The notes beneath the pieces are model-generated. The model was not told the DNA's origin and did no database searches. It saw nothing but the letters and a program-made list of their open reading frames with translations. Both the position numbers and the translations under genes were made by a program. Shown here piece by piece: positions 11,758 to 23,963 of a stretch of DNA of 64,000 nucleotides (positions are counted from its first letter, which is position 1; every line of letters starts with the position of its first letter). This DNA comes from Henricia sp. BOLD:AAB3569. Its lineage: Eukaryota; Echinodermata; Asteroidea; Spinulosida; Echinasteridae. The DNA lies in the NCBI GenBank assembly GCA_037783545.1, contig JBBELK010000561.1, positions 1 through 64,000 of the forward strand. Reading direction: 5' to 3'.

Positions 11758-14700
11758 CGCTAGGAAATGACGGAGAAATTTCAGAGTTTAGGGAAAGCGC
11801 AGCTCGGCTACGTGGTTATTCTTCTAACCGTGGCTGTTGGGACACCCTGCGCTGCGCTTGTGTACAATGGAAAGGCCGTTGACTCACCCCAGATTGTGAC
11901 GGGAATTAGGTCAAAGTGTGTCCCAAATGCCGGCAAATTTGGAAATCAAGGAATTTTCCAACCAACTTCAAATTTTGCATGCTCCAAACTGTATATATTC
12001 CGCACTTGTCATGCAAAATTGACAGATTTTCGCTGGGAAATGACGGAGAAATTTCAGAGTTTAGGGAAAGCGCAGCTCGGCTACGTGGTTATTCTTCTAA
12101 CCGTGGCTGTTGGGACACCCTGCGCTGCGCTTGTGTACATTTGTACGGCCGTTGACTCACCCCAGATTGTGACGGGAATTAGGTCAAAGTGTGTCCCAAA
12201 TGCCGGCAAATTTGGAAATCAAGGAATTTTCCAACCAACTTCAAATTTTGCATGCTCCAAACTGTATATATTCCGCACTTGTCATGCAAAATTGACAGAT
12301 TTTCGCTGGGAAATGACGGAGAAATTTCAGAGTTTAGGGAAAGCGCAGCTCGGCTACGTGGTTATTCTTCTAACCGTGGCTGTTGGGACACCCTGCGCTG
12401 CGCTTGTGTACAATGGAAAGGCCGTTGACTCACCCCAGATTGTGACGGGAATTAGGTCAAAGTGTGTCTCAAATGCCGGCAAATTTGGAAATCAAGGAAT
12501 TTTCCAACCAACTTCAAATTTTGCATGCTCCAAACTGTATATATTCCGCACTTGTCATGCAAAATTGACAGATTTTCGCTGGGAAATGACGGAGAAATTT
12601 CAGAGTTTAGGGAAAGCGCAGCTCGGCTACGTGGTTATTCTTCTAACCGTGGCTGTTGGGACACCCTGCGCTGCGCTTGTGTACATTTGTACGGCCGTTG
12701 ACTCACCCCAGATTGTGACGGGAATTAGGTCAAAGTGTGTCCCAAATGCCGGCAAATTTGGAAATCAAGGAATTTTCCAACCAACTTCAAATTTTGCATG
12801 CTCCAAACTGTATATATTCCGCACTTGTCATGCAAAATTGACAGATTTTCGCTAGGAAATGACGCAGAAATTTCAGAGTTTAGGGAAAGCGCAGCTCGGC
12901 TACGTGGTTATTCTTCTAACCGTGGCTGTTGGGACACCCTGCGCTGCGCTTGTGTACATTTGTACGGCCGTTGACTCACCCCAGATTGTGACGGGAATTA
13001 GGTCAAAGTGTGTTCCAAATGCCGGCAAATTTGGAAATCAAGGAATTTTCCAACCAACTTCAAATTTTGCATGCTCCAAACTGTATATATTCCGCACTTG
13101 TCATGCAAAACTGTATATATTCCGCACTTGTCATTTGTACGGCCGTTGACTCACCCCAGATTGTGACGGGAATTAGGTCAAAGTGTGTCCCAAATGCCGG
13201 CAAATTTGGAAATCAAGGAATTTTCCAACCAACTTCAAATTTTGCATGCTCCAAACTGTATATATTCCGCACTTGTCATGCAAAATTGACAGATTTTCGC
13301 TGGGAAATGACGCAGAAATTTCAGAGTTTAGGGAAAGCGCAGCTCGGCTACGTGGTTATTCTTCTAACCGTGGCTGTTGGGACACCCTGCGCTGCGCTTG
13401 TGTACATTTGTACGGCCGTTGACTCACCCCAGATTGTGACGGGAATTAGGTCAAAGTGTGTTCCAAATGCCGGCAAATTTGGAAATCAAGGAATTTTCCA
13501 ACCAACTTCAAATTTTGCATGCTCCAAACTGTATATATTCCGCACTTGTCATGCAAAATTGACAGATTTTCGCTGGGAAATGACGGAGAAATTTCAGAGT
13601 TTAGGGAAAGCGCAGCTCGGCCACGTGGTTATTCTTCTAACCGTGGCTGTTGGGACACCCTGCGCTGCGCTTGTGTACATTTGTACGGCCGTTGACTCAC
13701 CCCAGATTGTGACGGGAATTAGGTCAAAGTGTGTCCCAAATGCCGGCAAATTTGGAAATCAAGGAATTTTCCAACCAACTTCAAATTTTGCATGCTCCAA
13801 ACTGTATATATTCCGCACTTGTCATGCAAAATTGACAGATTTTCGCTGGGAAATGACGGAGAATTTTCAGAGTTTAGGGAAAGCGCAGCTCGGCTACGTG
13901 GTTATTCTTCTAACCGTGGCTGTTGGGACACCCTGCGCTGCGCTTGTGTACAATGGAAAGGCCGTTGACTCACCCCAGATTGTGACGGGAATTAGGTCAA
14001 AGTGTGTCCCAAATGCCGGCAAATTTGGAAATCAAGGAATTTTCCAACCAACTTCAAATTTTGCATGCTCCAAACTGTATATATTCCGCACTTGTCATGC
14101 AAAATTGACAGATTTTCGCTGGGAAATGACGGAGAAATTTCAGAGTTTAGGGAAAGCGCAGCTCGGCTACGTGGTTATTCTTCTAACCGTGGCTGTTGGG
14201 ACACCCTGCGCTGCGCTTGTGTACATTTGTACGGCCGTTGACTCACCCCAGATTGTGACGGGAATTAGGTCAAAGTGTGTTCCAAATGCCGGCAAATTGG
14301 AAATCAAGGAATTTTCCAACCAACTTCAAATTTTGCATGCTCCAAACTGTATATATTCCGCACTTGTCATGCAAAATTGACAGATTTTCGCTGGGAAATG
14401 ACGGAGAAATTTCAGAGTTTAGGGAAAGCGCAGCTCGGCTACGTGGTTATTCTTCTAACCGTGGCTGTTGGGATACCCTGCGCTGCGCTTGTGTACATTT
14501 GTACGGCCGTTGACTCACCCCAGATTGTGACGGGAATTAGGTCAAAGTGTGTCCCAAATGCCGGCAAATTTGGAAATCAAGGAATTTTCCAACCAACTTC
14601 AAATTTTGCATGCTCCAAACTGTATATATTCCGCACTTGTCATGCAAAATTGACAGATTTTCGCTGGGAAATGACGGAGAAATTTCAGAGTTTAGGGAAA

Positions 14701-16285
14701 GCGCAGCTCGGCTACGTGGTTATTCTTCTAACCGTGGCTGTTGGGACACCCTGCGCTGCGCTTGTGTACATTTGTACGGCCGTTGACTCACCCCAGATTG
14801 TGACGGGAATTAGGTCAAAGTGTGTCCCAAATGCCCGCAAATTTGGAAATCAAGGAATTTTCCAACCAACTTCAAATTTTGCATGCTCCAAACTGTATAT
14901 ATTCCGCACTTGTCATGCAAAATTGACAGATTTTCGCTAGGAAATGACGGAGAAATTTCAGAGTTTAGGGAAAGCGCAGCTCGGCTACGTGGTTATTCTT
15001 CTAACCGTGGCTGTTGGGACACCCTGCGCTGCGCTTGTGTACAATGGAAAGGCCGTTGACTCACCCCAGATTGTGACGGGAATTAGGTCAAAGTGTGTCC
15101 CAAATGCCGGCAAATTTGGAAATCAAGGAATTTTCCAACCAACTTCAAATTTTGCATGCTCCAAACTGTATATATTCCGCACTTGTCATGCAAAATTGAC
15201 AGATTTTCGCTGGGAAATGACGGAGAAATTTCAGAGTTTAGGGAAAGCGCAGCTCGGCTACGTGGTTATTCTTCTAACCGTGGCTGTTGGGACACCCTGC
15301 GCTGCGCTTGTGTACATTTGTACGGCCGTTGACTCACCCCAGATTGTGACGGGAATTAGGTCAAAGTGTGTCCCAAATGCCGGCAAATTTGGAAATCAAG
15401 GAATTTTCCAACCAACTTCAAATTTTGCATGCTCCAAACTGTATATATTCCGCACTTGTCATGCAAAATTGACAGATTTTCGCTGGGAAATGACGGAGAA
15501 ATTTCAGAGTTTAGGGAAAGCGCAGCTCGGCTACGTGGTTATTCTTCTAACCGTGGCTGTTGGGACACCCTGCGCTGCGCTTGTGTACAATGGAAAGGCC
15601 GTTGACTCACCCCAGATTGTGACGGGAATTAGGTCAAAGTGTGTCTCAAATGCCGGCAAATTTGGAAATCAAGGAATTTTCCAACCAACTTCAAATTTTG
15701 CATGCTCCAAACTGTATATATTCCGCACTTGTCATGCAAAATTGACAGATTTTCGCTGGGAAATGACGGAGAAATTTCAGAGTTTAGGGAAAGCGCAGCT
15801 CGGCTACGTGGTTATTCTTCTAACCGTGGCTGTTGGGACACCCTGCGCTGCGCTTGTGTACATTTGTACGGCCGTTGACTCACCCCAGATTGTGACGGGA
15901 ATTAGGTCAAAGTGTGTCCCAAATGCCGGCAAATTTGGAAATCAAGGAATTTTCCAACCAACTTCAAATTTTGCATGCTCCAAACTGTATATATTCCGCA
16001 CTTGTCATGCAAAATTGACAGATTTTCGCTAGGAAATGACGCAGAAATTTCAGAGTTTAGGGAAAGCGCAGCTCGGCTACGTGGTTATTCTTCTAACCGT
16101 GGCTGTTGGGACACCCTGCGCTGCGCTTGTGTACATTTGTACGGCCGTTGACTCACCCCAGATTGTGACGGGAATTAGGTCAAAGTGTGTTCCAAATGCC
16201 GGCAAATTTGGAAATCAAGGAATTTTCCAACCAACTTCAAATTTTGCATGCTCCAAACTGTATATATTCCGCACTTGTCATGCAA
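11660..16285 (+). repeat. Duplicated 1.44-kb A1 segment, offset 3,177 bp
   Basis: The segment at about 11,660-13,105 recurs at about 14,837-16,285. The shared order is cgctaggaaatgacggag, caatggaaagg, a plain unit, caatggaaagg again, tgtctcaaatgcc, cgctaggaaatgacgcag, and tgttccaaatgcc. The offset is 12 units minus 99 bp, exactly the 98 bp lost in the truncated unit at 13,008-13,182 plus one base lost near 14,297. The first copy ends where that truncated unit begins its rearrangement. Confidence 0.8.
13008..13182 (+). repeat. Chimeric truncated A1 unit (175 bp)
   Basis: This unit lacks 98 bp net. After catgcaaaa the sequence steps back to ctgtatatattccgcactt, duplicating about 26 bp, and then jumps from cttgtcat directly to ttgtacggccg. 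The first junction has AAA and the second CAT available as shared bases, so both breaks show microhomology. The middle of the unit, including the A1/A2 diagnostic sites, is missing. Confidence 0.85.
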
Positions 16286-18984
16286 AATTGACAGATTTTC
16301 GCTGGGAAATGACGGAGAAATTTCAGAGTTTAGGGAAAGCGCAGCTCGGCTACGTGGTTATTCTTCTAACCGTGGCTGTTGGGACACCCTGCGCTGCGCT
16401 TGTGTACATTTGTACGGCCGTTGACTCACCCCAGATTGTGACGGGAATTAGGTCAAAGTGTGTCCCAAATGCCGGCAAATTTGGAAATCAAGGAATTTTC
16501 CAACCAACTTCAAATTTTGCATGCTCCAAACTGTATATATTCCGCACTTGTCATGCAAAATTGACAGATTTTCGCTGGGAAATGACGGAGAAATTTCAGA
16601 GTTTAGGGAAAGCGCAGCTCGGCTACGTGGTTATTCTTCTAACCGTGGCTGTTGGGACACCCTGCGCTGCGCTTGTGTACAATGGAAAGGCCGTTGACTC
16701 ACCCCAGATTGTGACGGGAATTAGGTCAAAGTGTGTCCCAAATGCCGGCAAATTTGGAAATCAAGGAATTTTCCAACCAACTTCAAATTTTGCATGCTCC
16801 AAACTGTATATATTCCGCACTTGTCATGCAAAATTGACAGATTTTCGCTGGGAAATGACGGAGAAATTTCAGAGTTTAGGGAAAGCGCAGCTCGGCTACG
16901 TGGTTATTCTTCTAACCGTGGCTGTTGGGACACCCTGCGCTGCGCTTGTGTACATTTGTACGGCCGTTGACTCACCCCAGATTGTGACGGGAATTAGGTC
17001 AAAGTGTGTCCCAAATGCCGGCAAATTTGGAAATCAAGGAATTTTCAAACCAACTTCAAATTTTGCATGCTCCAAACTGTATATATTCCGCACTTGTCAT
17101 GCAAAATTGACAGATTTTCGCTGGGAAATGACGGAGAAATTTCAGAGTTTAGGGAAAGCGCAGCTCGGCTACGTGGTTATTCTTCTAACCGTGGCTGTTG
17201 GGACACCCTGCGCTGCGCTTGTGTACATTTGTACGGCCGTTGACTCACCCCAGATTGTGACGGGAATTAGGTCAAAGTGTGTTCCAAATGCCGGCAAATT
17301 TGGAAATCAAGGAATTTTCCAACCAACTTCAAATTTTGCATGCTCCAAACTGTATATATTCCGCACTTGTCATGCAAAATTGACAGATTTTCGGTGGGAA
17401 ATGACGGAGAAATTTCAGAGTTTAGGGAAAGCGCAGCTCGGCTACGTGGTTATTCTTCTAACCGTGGCTGTTGGGACACCCTGCGCTGCGCTTGTGTACA
17501 TTTGTACGGCCGTTGACTCACCCCAGATTGTGACGGGAATTAGGTCAAAGTGTGTCCCAAATGCCGGCAAATTTGGAAATCAAGGAATTTTCCAACCAAC
17601 TTCAAATTTTGCATGCTCCAAACTGTATATATTCCGCACTTGTCATGCAAAATTGACAGATTTTCGCTGGGAAATGACGGAGAAATTTCAGAGTTTAGGG
17701 AAAGCGCAGCTCGGCTACGTGGTTATTCTTCTAACCGTGGCTGTTGGGACACCCTGCGCTGCGCTTGTGTACAATGGAAAGGCCGTTGACTCACCCCAGA
17801 TTGTGACGGGAATTAGGTCAAAGTGTGTCCCAAATGCCGGCAAATTTGGAAATCAAGGAATTTTCCAACCAACTTCAAATTTTGCATGCTCCAAACTGTA
17901 TATATTCCGCACTTGTCATGCAAAATTGACAGATTTTCGCTGGGAAATGACGCAGAAATTTCAGAGTTTAGGGAAAGCGCAGCTCGGCTACGTGGTTATT
18001 CTTCTAACCGTGGCTGTTGGGACACCCTGCGCTGCGCTTGTGTACATTTGTACGGCCGTTGACTCACCCCAGATTGTGACGGGAATTAGGTCAAAGTGTG
18101 TCCCAAATGCCGGCAAATTTGGAAATCAAGGAATTTTCCAACCAACTTCAAATTTTGCATGCTCCAAACTGTATATATTCCGCACTTGTCATGCAAAATT
18201 GACAGATTTTCGCTGGGAAATGACGCAGAAATTTCAGAGTTTAGGGAAAGCGCAGCTCGGCTACGTGGTTATTCTTCTAACCGTGGCTGTTGGGACACCC
18301 TGCGCTGCGCTTGTGTACATTTGTACGGCCGTTGACTCACCCCAGATTGTGACGGGAATTAGGTCAAAGTGTGTTCCAAATGCCGGCAAATTTGGAAATC
18401 AAGGAATTTTCCAACCAACTTCAAATTTTGCATGCTCCAAACTGTATATATTCCGCACTTGTCATGCAAAATTGACAGATTTTCGCTGGGAAATGACGGA
18501 GAAATTTCAGAGTTTAGGGAAAGCGCAGCTCGGCCACGTGGTTATTCTTCTAACCGTGGCTGTTGGGACACCCTGCGCTGCGCTTGTGTACATTTGTACG
18601 GCCGTTGACTCACCCCAGATTGTGACGGGAATTAGGTCAAAGTGTGTCCCAAATGCCGGCAAATTTGGAAATCAAGGAATTTTCCAACCAACTTCAAATT
18701 TTGCATGCTCCAAACTGTATATATTCCGCACTTGTCATGCAAAATTGACAGATTTTCGCTGGGAAATGACGGAGAATTTTCAGAGTTTAGGGAAAGCGCA
18801 GCTCGGCTACGTGGTTATTCTTCTAACCGTGGCTGTTGGGACACCCTGCGCTGCGCTTGTGTACAATGGAAAGGCCGTTGACTCACCCCAGATTGTGACG
18901 GGAATTAGGTCAAAGTGTGTCCCAAATGCCGGCAAATTTGGAAATCAAGGAATTTTCCAACCAACTTCAAATTTTGCATGCTCC
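13135..18984 (+). repeat. Duplicated 0.94-kb A1 segment, offset 4,913 bp
   Basis: The segment at about 13,135-14,071 recurs at about 18,048-18,984. Shared markers in order are gacgcagaaat, tgttccaaatgcc with ctcggccacgtgg, gagaattttcag, and the caatggaaagg block. The offset is 18 units minus the single base lost near 14,297. The first copy starts just after the chimeric unit ending at about 13,135, and the second stops at the indel-rich unit near 18,985. Both ends therefore sit at structural breaks. Confidence 0.75.
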
Positions 18985-21200
18985 ACTGTATATTATTCCG
19001 CACTTGTCATGCAAAATTGACAGATTTTCGCTGGGAATGACGGAGAAATTTCAAGAGTTTAGGGAAAGCCGCAGCCTCGGCTACGTGGTTATTCTTCTAA
19101 CCGTGGCTGTTGGACACCCTGCGCTGCGCTGGTGTACATTTGTACGGCCGTTGACTCACCCCAGATTGTGACGGGAATTAGGTCAAAGTGTGTCCCAAAT
19201 GCCGGCAAATTTGGAAATCAAGGAATTTTCCAACCAACTTCAAATTTTGCATGCTCCAAACTGTATATATTCCGCACTTGTCATGCAAAATTGACAGATT
19301 TTCGCTGGGAAATGACGGAGAAATTTCAGAGTTTATGGAAAGCGCAGCTCGGCTACGTGGTTATTCTTCTAACCGTGGCTGTTGGGATACCCTGCGCTGC
19401 GCTTGTGTACATTTGTACGGCCGTTGACTCACCCCAGATTGTGACGGGAATTAGGTCAAAGTGTGTCCCAAATGCCGGCAAATTTGGAAATCAAGGAATT
19501 TTCCAACCAACTTCAAATTTTGCATGCTCCAAACTGTATATATTCCGCACTTGTCATGCAAAATTGACAGATTTTCGCTGGGAAATGACGGAGAAATTTC
19601 AGAGTTTAGGGAAAGCGCAGCTCGGCTACGTGGTTATTCTTCTAACCGTGGCTGTTGGGACACCCTGCGCTGCGCTTGTGTACATTTGTACGGCCGTTGA
19701 CTCACCCCAGATTGTGACGGGAATTAGGTCAAAGTGTGTCCCAAATGCCGGCAAATTTGAAATCAAGGAATTTTCCAACCAACTTCAAATTTTGCATGCT
19801 CCAAACTGTATATATTCCGCACTTGTCATGCAAAATTGACAGATTTTCGCTGGGAAATGACGGAGAAATTTCAGAGTTTAGGGAAAGCGCAGCTCGGCTA
19901 CGTGGTTATTCTTCTAACCGTGGCTGTTGGGACACCCTGCGCTGCGCTTGTGTACATTTGTACGGCCGTTGACTCACCCCAGATTGTGACGGGAATTAGG
20001 TCAAAGTGTGTCCCAAATGCCGGCAAATTTGGAAATCAAGGAATTTTCCAACCAACTTCAAATTTTGCATGCTCCAAACTGTATATATTCCGCACTTGTC
20101 ATGCAAAATTGACAGATTTTCGCTGGGAAATGACGGAGAAATTTCAGAGTTTAGGGAAAGCGCAGCTCGGCTACGTGGGTTATTCTTCTAACCGTGGCTG
20201 TTGGGACACCCTGCGCTGCGCTTGTGTACATTTGTACGGCCGTTGACTCACCCCCAGATTGTGACGGGAATTAGGTCAAAGTGTGTCCCAAATGCCGGCA
20301 AATTTGGAAATCAAGGAATTTTCCAACCAACTTCAAATTTTGCATGCTCCAAACTGTATATATTCCGCACTTGTCATGCAAAATTGACAGATTTTCGCTG
20401 GTAAATGAAGGGAGAAATTTCTGAGTTTAGGAAAGCGCAGCTCGGCTACGTGGTTATTCTTCTAACCGTGGCTGTTGGGACACCCTGCGCTGCGCTTGTG
20501 TACATATGTATGGCCGTTGACTCACCCCAGATTGTGACGGGAATTAGGTCAAAGTGTGTCCCAAATGCTGGCAAATTTGGAAATCAAGGAATTTTCCAAC
20601 CAACTTCAAATTTTGCATGCTCCAAACTGTATATATTCCGCACTTGTCATGCAAAATTGACAGATTTTCGCTGGGAAATGACGGAGAAATTTCAGAGTTT
20701 AGGGAAAGCGCAGCTCGGCTACGTGGTTATTCTTCTAACCGTGGCTGTTGGGACACCCTGCGCTGCGCTTGTGTACATTTGTACGGCCGTTGACTCACCC
20801 CAGATTGTGACGGGAATTAGGTCAAAGTGTGTCCCAAATGCCGGCAAATTTGGAAATCAAGGAATTTTCCAACCAACTTCAAATTTTGCATGCTCCAAAC
20901 TGTATATATTCCGCACTTGTCATGCAAAATTGACAGATTTTCGCTGGGAAATGATGGAGAAATTTCAGAGTTTAGGGAAAGCGCAGCTCGGCTACGTGGT
21001 TATTCTTCTAACCGTGGCTGTTGGGACACCCTGCGCTGCGCTTGTGTACATTTGTACGGCCGTTGACTCACCCCAGATTGTGACGGGAATTAGGTCAAAG
21101 TGTGTCCCAAATGCCGGCAAATTTTGAAATCAAGGAATTTTCCAACCAACTTCAAATTTTGCATGCTCCAAACTGTATATATTCCGCACTTGTCATGCAA
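18971..21200 (+). repeat. Indel-dense degraded A1 stretch
   Basis: The unit at 18,915-19,187 holds about seven single- or two-base indels that cancel to exactly 273 bp: ctccactg lacks two A, tattatt gains a base, gggaatg loses one, tcaagag, agccgc and gcctcgg each gain one, and gttggac loses one. Further changes lie near 19,758 (-1), 20,178 (+1), 20,253 (+1), and 20,400-20,435 (gtaaatgaagggag, ttctgag, taggaaag). Most are homopolymer-length changes. Either these are older units escaping homogenisation or this patch has poor base accuracy. Confidence 0.75.
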
Positions 21201-23556
21201 AATTGACAGATTTTCGCTGGGAAATGACGGAGAAATTTCAGAGTTTAGGGAAAGCGCAGCTCGGCTACATGGTTATTCTTCTAACCGTGGCTGTTGGGAC
21301 ACCCTGCGCTGCGCTTGTGTACATTTGTACGGCCGTTGACTCACCCCAGATTGTGACGGGAATTAGGTCAAAGTGTGTCCCAAATGCCGGCAAATTTGGA
21401 AATCAAGGAATTTTCCAACCAACTTCAAATTTTGCATGCTCCAAACTGTATATATTCCGCACTTGTCATGCAAAATTGACAGATTTTCGCTGGGAAATGA
21501 CGGAGAAATTTCAGAGTTTAGGGAAAGCGCAGCTCGGCTACGTGGTTATTCTTCTAACCGTGGCTGTTGGGACACCCTGCGCTGCGCTTGTGTACATTTG
21601 TACGGCCGTTGACTCACCCCAGATTGTGACGGGAATTAGGTCAAAGTGTGTCCCAAATGCCGGCAAATTTGGAAATCAAGGAATTTTCCAACCAACTTCA
21701 AATTTTGCATGCTCCAAACTGTATATATTCCGCACTTGTCATGCAAAATTGACAGATTTTCGCTGGGAAATGACGGAGAAATTTCAGAGTTTAGGGAAAG
21801 CGCAGCTCGGCTACGTGGTTATTCTTCTAACCGTGGCTGTTGGGACACCCTGCGCTGCGCTTGTGTACATTTGTACGGCCGTTGACTCACCCCAGATTGT
21901 GACGGGAATTAGGTCAAAGTGTGTCCCAAATGCCGGCAAATTTGGAAATCAAGGAATTTTCCAACCAACTTCAAATTTTGCATGCTCCAAACTGTATATA
22001 TTCCGCACTTGTCATGCAAAATTGACAGATTTTCGCTGGGAAATGACGGAGAAATTTCAGAGTTTAGGGAAAGCGCAGCTCGGCTACGTGGTTATTCTTC
22101 TAACCGTGGCTGTTGGGACACCCTGCGCTGCGCTTGTGTACATTTGTACGGCCGTTGACTCACCCCAGATTGTGACGGGAATTAGGTCAAAGTGTGTCCC
22201 AAATGCCGGCAAATTTGGAAATCAAGGAATTTTCCAACCAACTTCAAATTTTGCATGCTCCAAACTGTATATATTCCGCACTTGTCATGCAAAATTGACA
22301 GATTTTCGCTGGGAAATGACGGAGAAATTTCAGAGTTTAGGGAAAGCGCAGCTCGGCTACGTGGTTATTCTTCTAACCGTGGCTGTTGGGACACCCTGCG
22401 CTGCGCTTGTGTACATTTGTACGGCCGTTGACTCACCCCAGATTGTGACGGGAATTAGGTCAAAGTGTGTCCCAAATGCCGGCAAATTTGGAAATCAAGG
22501 AATTTTCCAACCAACTTCAAATTTTGCATGCTCCAAACTGTATATATTCCGCACTTGTCATGCAAAATTGACAGATTTTCGCTGGGAAATGACGGAGAAA
22601 TTTCAGAGTTTAGGGAAAGCGCAGCTCGGCTACGTGGTTATTCTTCTAACCGTGGCTGTTGGGACACCCTGCGCTGCGCTTGTGTACATTTGTACGGCCG
22701 TTGACTCACCCCAGATTGTGACGGGAATTAGGTCAAAGTGTGTCCCAAATGCCGGCAAATTTGGAAATCAAGGAATTTTCCAACCAACTTCAAATTTTGC
22801 ATGCTCCAAACTGTATATATTCCACACTTGTCATGCAAAATTGACAGATTTTCGCTGGGAAATGACGGAGAAATTTCAGAGTTTAGGGAAAGCGCAGCTC
22901 GGCTACGTGGTTATTCTTCTAACCGTGGCTGTTGGGACACCCTGCGCTGCGCTTGTGTACATTTGTACGGCCGTTGACTCACCCCAGATTGTGACGGGAA
23001 TTAGGTCAAAGTGTGTCCCAAATGCCGGCAAATTTGGAAATCAAGGAATTTTCCAACCAACTTCAAATTTTGCATGCTCCAAACTGTATATATTCCGCAC
23101 TTGTCATGCAAAATTGACAGATTTTCGCTGGGAAATGACGGAGAAATTTCAGAGTTTAGGGAAAGCGCAGCTCGGCTACGTGGTTATTCTTCTAACCGTG
23201 GCTGTTGGGACACCCTGCGCTGCGCTTGTGTACATTTGTACGGCCGTTGACTCACCCCAGATTGTGACGGGAATTAGGTCAAAGTGTGTCCCAAATGCCG
23301 GCAAATTTGGAAATCAAGGAATTTTCCAACCAACTTCAAATTTTGCATGCTCCAAACTGTATATATTCCGCACTTGTCATGCAAAATTGACAGATTTTCG
23401 CTGGGAAATGACGGAGAAATTTCAGAGTTTAGGGAAAGCGCAGCTCGGCTACGTGGTTATTCTTCTAACCGTGGCTGTTGGGACACCCTGCGCTGCGCTT
23501 GTGTACATTTGTACGGCCGTTGACTCACCCCAGATTGTGACGGGAATTAGGTAAAA
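21201..23556 (+). repeat. Second homogenised A1 block, about 8-9 units
   Basis: About eight or nine consecutive 273-bp units match the A1 consensus of the first 6 kb almost exactly. Exceptions are ctacatgg near 21,267, ttccacactt near 22,822 and ggtaaaagtg near 23,551. The block lies between the indel-dense stretch and the rearranged A1/A2 border. That the same consensus lies on both sides of a 15-kb variable zone is compatible with insertion of the variable zone or with separate re-amplification from one master unit. Confidence 0.8.
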
Positions 23557-23963
23557 GTGTGTCCCAAATGCCGGCAAATTTGGAAATCAAGGAATTTTCC
23601 AACCAACTTCAAATTTTGCATGCTCCAAACTGTATATATTCCGCACTTGTCATGCAAAATTGACAGATTTTCGCTGGGAAATGACGGAGAAATTTCAGAG
23701 TTTAGGGAAAGCGCAGCTCGGCTACGTGGTTATTCTTCTAACCGTGGCTGTTGGGACACCCTGCGCTGCGCTTGTGTACATTTGTACGGCCGCAGCGCAG
23801 ATTGTGACGGGAATTAGGTCAAAGTGTGTCCCAAATGCCGGCAAATTTGGAAATCAAGGAATTTTCCAACCAACTTCAAATTTTGCATGCTCCAAACTGT
23901 ATATATTCCGCACTTTTGTACGGCCGTTGACTCACCCCAGATTGTGACGGGAATTAGGTCAAA
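23557..23963 (+). repeat. Rearranged border units between A1 and A2
   Basis: Two abnormal units mark the subtype switch. The first (23,557-23,823) is 267 bp: ttgactcacccc after acggccg is replaced by a short filler, creating CGCAGCGCAG at 23,791-23,800. This is the exact reverse complement of CTGCGCTGCG at 23,761-23,770, so the unit now has a 10-bp inverted repeat with a 20-base spacer. The second (23,824-23,963) is only 140 bp, joining gcactt directly to ttgtacggccg. Normal A2-type units follow at once. Confidence 0.85.

Larger units (their letters stand above)
6321..18970 (+). repeat. Variant-rich A1 block with overlapping segmental duplications
   Basis: These A1 units carry recurring private variants: gagaaatgtcag, tgttccaaatgcc, tgtctcaaatgcc, cgctaggaa, cgccggg, cggtggg, gacgcag, ggccacg, and a block change in which catttgtacgg becomes caatggaaagg. 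Sets of variants recur together at fixed offsets (2,456, 3,177 and 4,913 bp). The block therefore grew by duplication of multi-unit segments as well as by single-unit exchange. Single-base length changes near 6,465 (-1), 6,955 (-1), 8,929 (-1) and 14,297 (-1) help anchor the copies. Confidence 0.85.
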
